The position numbers were made by a program, and so were the translations under genes. A DNA stretch of 5,083 bases, from contig CAZYWA010000559.1 of assembly GCA_964650975.1 (NCBI GenBank), positions 1-5,083 of the forward strand, in the 5' to 3' direction. Shown here in pieces: positions 3,748 through 5,083 of the stretch. Within the stretch, counting starts at the first letter, position 1; each line of letters opens with the position of its first letter. The DNA is from CAZYWA01 sp964650975 [NCBI: uncultured bacterium]. GTDB taxonomy: Bacteria; JADJOY01. The notes under the pieces were generated by a model. It was given only the letters and a program-made list of their open reading frames with translations, did no database searches and had not been told where the DNA came from.

Positions 3748-4923
3748 TCAAAACCAGTGCGCCAGCGCGTACCAGAAGGCACTGCGAAGCCGTTGCCAGA
3801 GCGATCGGGCCCGCCATCCGGCGAGCGTGATCTCGACGCCCTGAGCGAGATCGTCCGAGAACCGGGAGTCGATCGCGGCGCCCAACTCCTCGTCCGAAAC
3901 CAGCACGACGATCTCCAGGTTGTGGCGAAAGCTGCGGTGGTCGATGTTGTAGGAGCCCACCACCGCCCACCGGCCGTCGACGCAGACGGTCTTGGCATGC
4001 ACCACCCGTCCGGGCCATTCGTGGACCCGGATGCCGCCGTTCAGCAGGCGCCCGAACAGATGGCGGGTGGCGTGCTGCACGGCGGGGACGTCGCTCGAGC
4101 CTCCCAGCAGCACGCGCACGCTCACGCCGCGCCGGGCCGCGGCGGCGAGCGCGCGGCGCATCCGGCGGTCGGGGAGGAAATAGGCCTGCGTGAGGTGGAT
4201 CGAACGCTGCGCGTCCCGGAAGGCACGGTAGTAGGCGCGCCGGATGGTGTGCCGCTTCCGCCACTCACGGTTGTCGATCACCGCGACCTCGGCCTCGCCG
4301 GCCGCGGGGACCGGCGGCAGGTAGCGGACGGCGTCGAGCGGCTCGCGGGTGGCGGCCAGCCAGGCGCGGCGGAACACCTTGGCGAGCTCGCGAACGGCGG
4401 GGCCTTCGATGCGCAGGTTGGTGTCGCGCCAGGGAGCTCCACCTGACGTCGGGGGCAGGTGCTCGTCACACAGGTTCGAGCCGCCGACGAACCCGATCCG
4501 CCCGTCGATCACCACGATCTTCCGGTGATCGCGACGATGCCAGGAGCTGGGCGCCAGACGCAGGCCGGGAGGCCGATAGAAGCTGAACAGGCCGCCGGCG
4601 TCGACGATCACCCGCACCAGCTCGGTGGAGGCGAACATCGAGCCCACCGCGTCGGCCAGCACCCGCACGGCGGCTCCTCGACGGGCCGACTGAGCGAGTG
4701 CCTCCGCGAACCGGAAACCGGTGTGATCGCTCTGGATCCGGTAGATCTCGATGTGGACGTGGTCGGCCGCGGCGGCGATGGCTTCGAGCATGACCGGGAA
4801 CGTCTCGTCCGCGTCGGTCAGCATCCGCACGCGGTTGCCGGTAGTCGCGCCGCCAGGGCCGCGTGGCTCGGCGCGACCGGTTCGCACTTCCGCGGACGAG
4901 ATCCGGTCGCTGCTCGAATGCAT
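3748..4923 (-). CDS. Cardiolipin synthase ClsB-like, phospholipase D superfamily
   Basis: A 391-residue protein with two phospholipase D (HKD) motifs: H133-x-K135-x4-D140 followed by GGSN (147-150), and H309-x-K311-x4-D316 followed by GSYN (323-326). In bacteria such two-HKD proteins are mostly cardiolipin synthases, making cardiolipin by phosphatidyl transfer between phospholipids at the inner membrane. There is no N-terminal pair of membrane helices as in ClsA-type enzymes. Length and the order N-RVRMLTDADETFPVMLEAI (30-49), EIYRIQSD, ADAVGS fit the ClsB type. The C-terminal end (about 375-391, LWQRLRSAFWYALAHWF) is basic and aromatic and could help membrane association (inference). The ATG at 4923 gives about 28 residues before the conserved part and has no obvious Shine-Dalgarno sequence; an internal ATG at residue 34 is possible but would cut into the domain. 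Another phospholipase D-family activity cannot be excluded, hence no gene symbol. Confidence 0.88.
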   Translation of the reverse strand: MHSSSDRISSAEVRTGRAEPRGPGGATTGNRVRMLTDADETFPVMLEAIAAAADHVHIEIYRIQSDHTGFRFAEALAQSARRGAAVRVLADAVGSMFASTELVRVIVDAGGLFSFYRPPGLRLAPSSWHRRDHRKIVVIDGRIGFVGGSNLCDEHLPPTSGGAPWRDTNLRIEGPAVRELAKVFRRAWLAATREPLDAVRYLPPVPAAGEAEVAVIDNREWRKRHTIRRAYYRAFRDAQRSIHLTQAYFLPDRRMRRALAAAARRGVSVRVLLGGSSDVPAVQHATRHLFGRLLNGGIRVHEWPGRVVHAKTVCVDGRWAVVGSYNIDHRSFRHNLEIVVLVSDEELGAAIDSRFSDDLAQGVEITLAGWRARSLWQRLRSAFWYALAHWF

Positions 4924-4948
4924 GCGCGACGAGTCTACGAGCGCCGGT

Positions 4949-4998
4949 CCGATCGGTCACCACCCGCGCGTCGGTGGTGTCGCAGTTTGCCGATCTTA
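4949..4998 (-). promoter_or_regulatory. Nested inverted repeat and -10-like box upstream of the ClsB-like gene
   Basis: An inner pair CACCACC / GGTGGTG (4958-4964 and 4973-4979, 8-nt loop) lies within an outer pair GATCGG / CCGATC (4951-4956 and 4990-4995). CCGATCGG at 4949-4956 is itself a palindrome. On the minus strand TAAGAT (4998-4993, four of six to the -10 consensus) overlaps the outer arm; I see no good -35 box 17 bp further upstream. The structure would be an operator over the start of transcription or a stem-loop in the leader of the mRNA, ending about 26 bp before the ATG. Confidence 0.33.
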
Positions 4999-5047
4999 GG
5001 CATCGTGCGCCGGCCGGCCGATGGCCGCGCTCGGGCACGGCTCGGCC

Positions 5048-5066
5048 ACGATCGAGACTCGATCGT
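5048..5066. promoter_or_regulatory. Perfect 19-bp dyad (candidate operator)
   Basis: ACGATCGAG - A - CTCGATCGT: a 9-bp perfect inverted repeat around a single central base, 125 bp upstream of the ClsB-like start and 17 bp from the window's right edge. The size and odd-centred symmetry are typical of a dimeric repressor site. It may serve this gene or a gene beyond the edge. No coding region is visible in 4924-5083. Confidence 0.42.
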
Positions 5067-5083
5067 ACGCTCGCCTCGCCTGC

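Noticed and set aside
3391-4446. 351-residue open frame on the plus strand
   Set aside because: It is antisense to rsmD and the ClsB-like gene, both strongly supported by motifs; long shadow frames are normal in GC-rich DNA.
4465-4485. GGTTCGAGCC resembling a tRNA T-loop
   Set aside because: It lies inside the ClsB-like coding region at the conserved GGSNL segment, with no acceptor stem, D-arm or anticodon arm around it.
1-5083. Defence system, prophage, transposon or CRISPR array
   Set aside because: No transposase, integrase, nuclease-effector or repeat-spacer pattern is present; all recognised genes are housekeeping types in uniform GC-rich DNA.

Overview
The window is GC-rich chromosomal DNA from a free-living bacterium. 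It carries ordinary housekeeping genes and shows no sign of a phage, plasmid, insertion sequence, CRISPR array, tRNA or rRNA. Gene content (rsmD-coaD, folB, a stand-alone AMMECR1-domain protein, a ClsB-like cardiolipin synthase) together with the small HTH-like protein at 835-1260 suggests a deltaproteobacterial or Myxococcota-type lineage. That placement rests on recollection of family distribution, not on a search, so it is tentative.

Layout from left to right. At 1-627 (+) is the C-terminal part of a CCA-adding/poly(A)-polymerase-family enzyme with an HD domain, cut by the window edge. It converges on a short uncharacterised gene at 835-1260 (-). The 207 bp between them are full of inverted repeats, including a 9-bp perfect hairpin just beyond the stop of the minus-strand gene. 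Then comes a 375-bp divergent non-coding region (1261-1635), noticeably less GC-rich in places. It holds a cluster of TTTGC half-sites near the minus-strand gene and a cluster of TGCGACG half-sites near the plus-strand gene, plus a plausible sigma70-type promoter for folB. folB (1636-1995, TTG start) and an AMMECR1-domain gene (2001-2570) form a two-gene plus-strand unit.

The AMMECR1 gene converges with coaD only 4 bp apart, with a perfect 6-bp inverted repeat spanning both stop codons. On the minus strand rsmD (3635-3066) and coaD (3069-2575) overlap by ATGA and are clearly co-translated. Upstream of rsmD on the same strand lies a ClsB-like phospholipase-D-superfamily gene (4923-3748), whose upstream region carries a nested inverted repeat and a perfect 19-bp dyad near the right edge.

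The genes serve separate jobs: tRNA 3'-end maturation, folate biosynthesis, coenzyme A biosynthesis, 16S rRNA methylation and phospholipid synthesis. I do not see an undescribed multi-gene system. The less ordinary parts are the orphan HTH-like protein with its large regulatory region, the folB-AMMECR1 pairing, and several dyad elements in the intergenic DNA.
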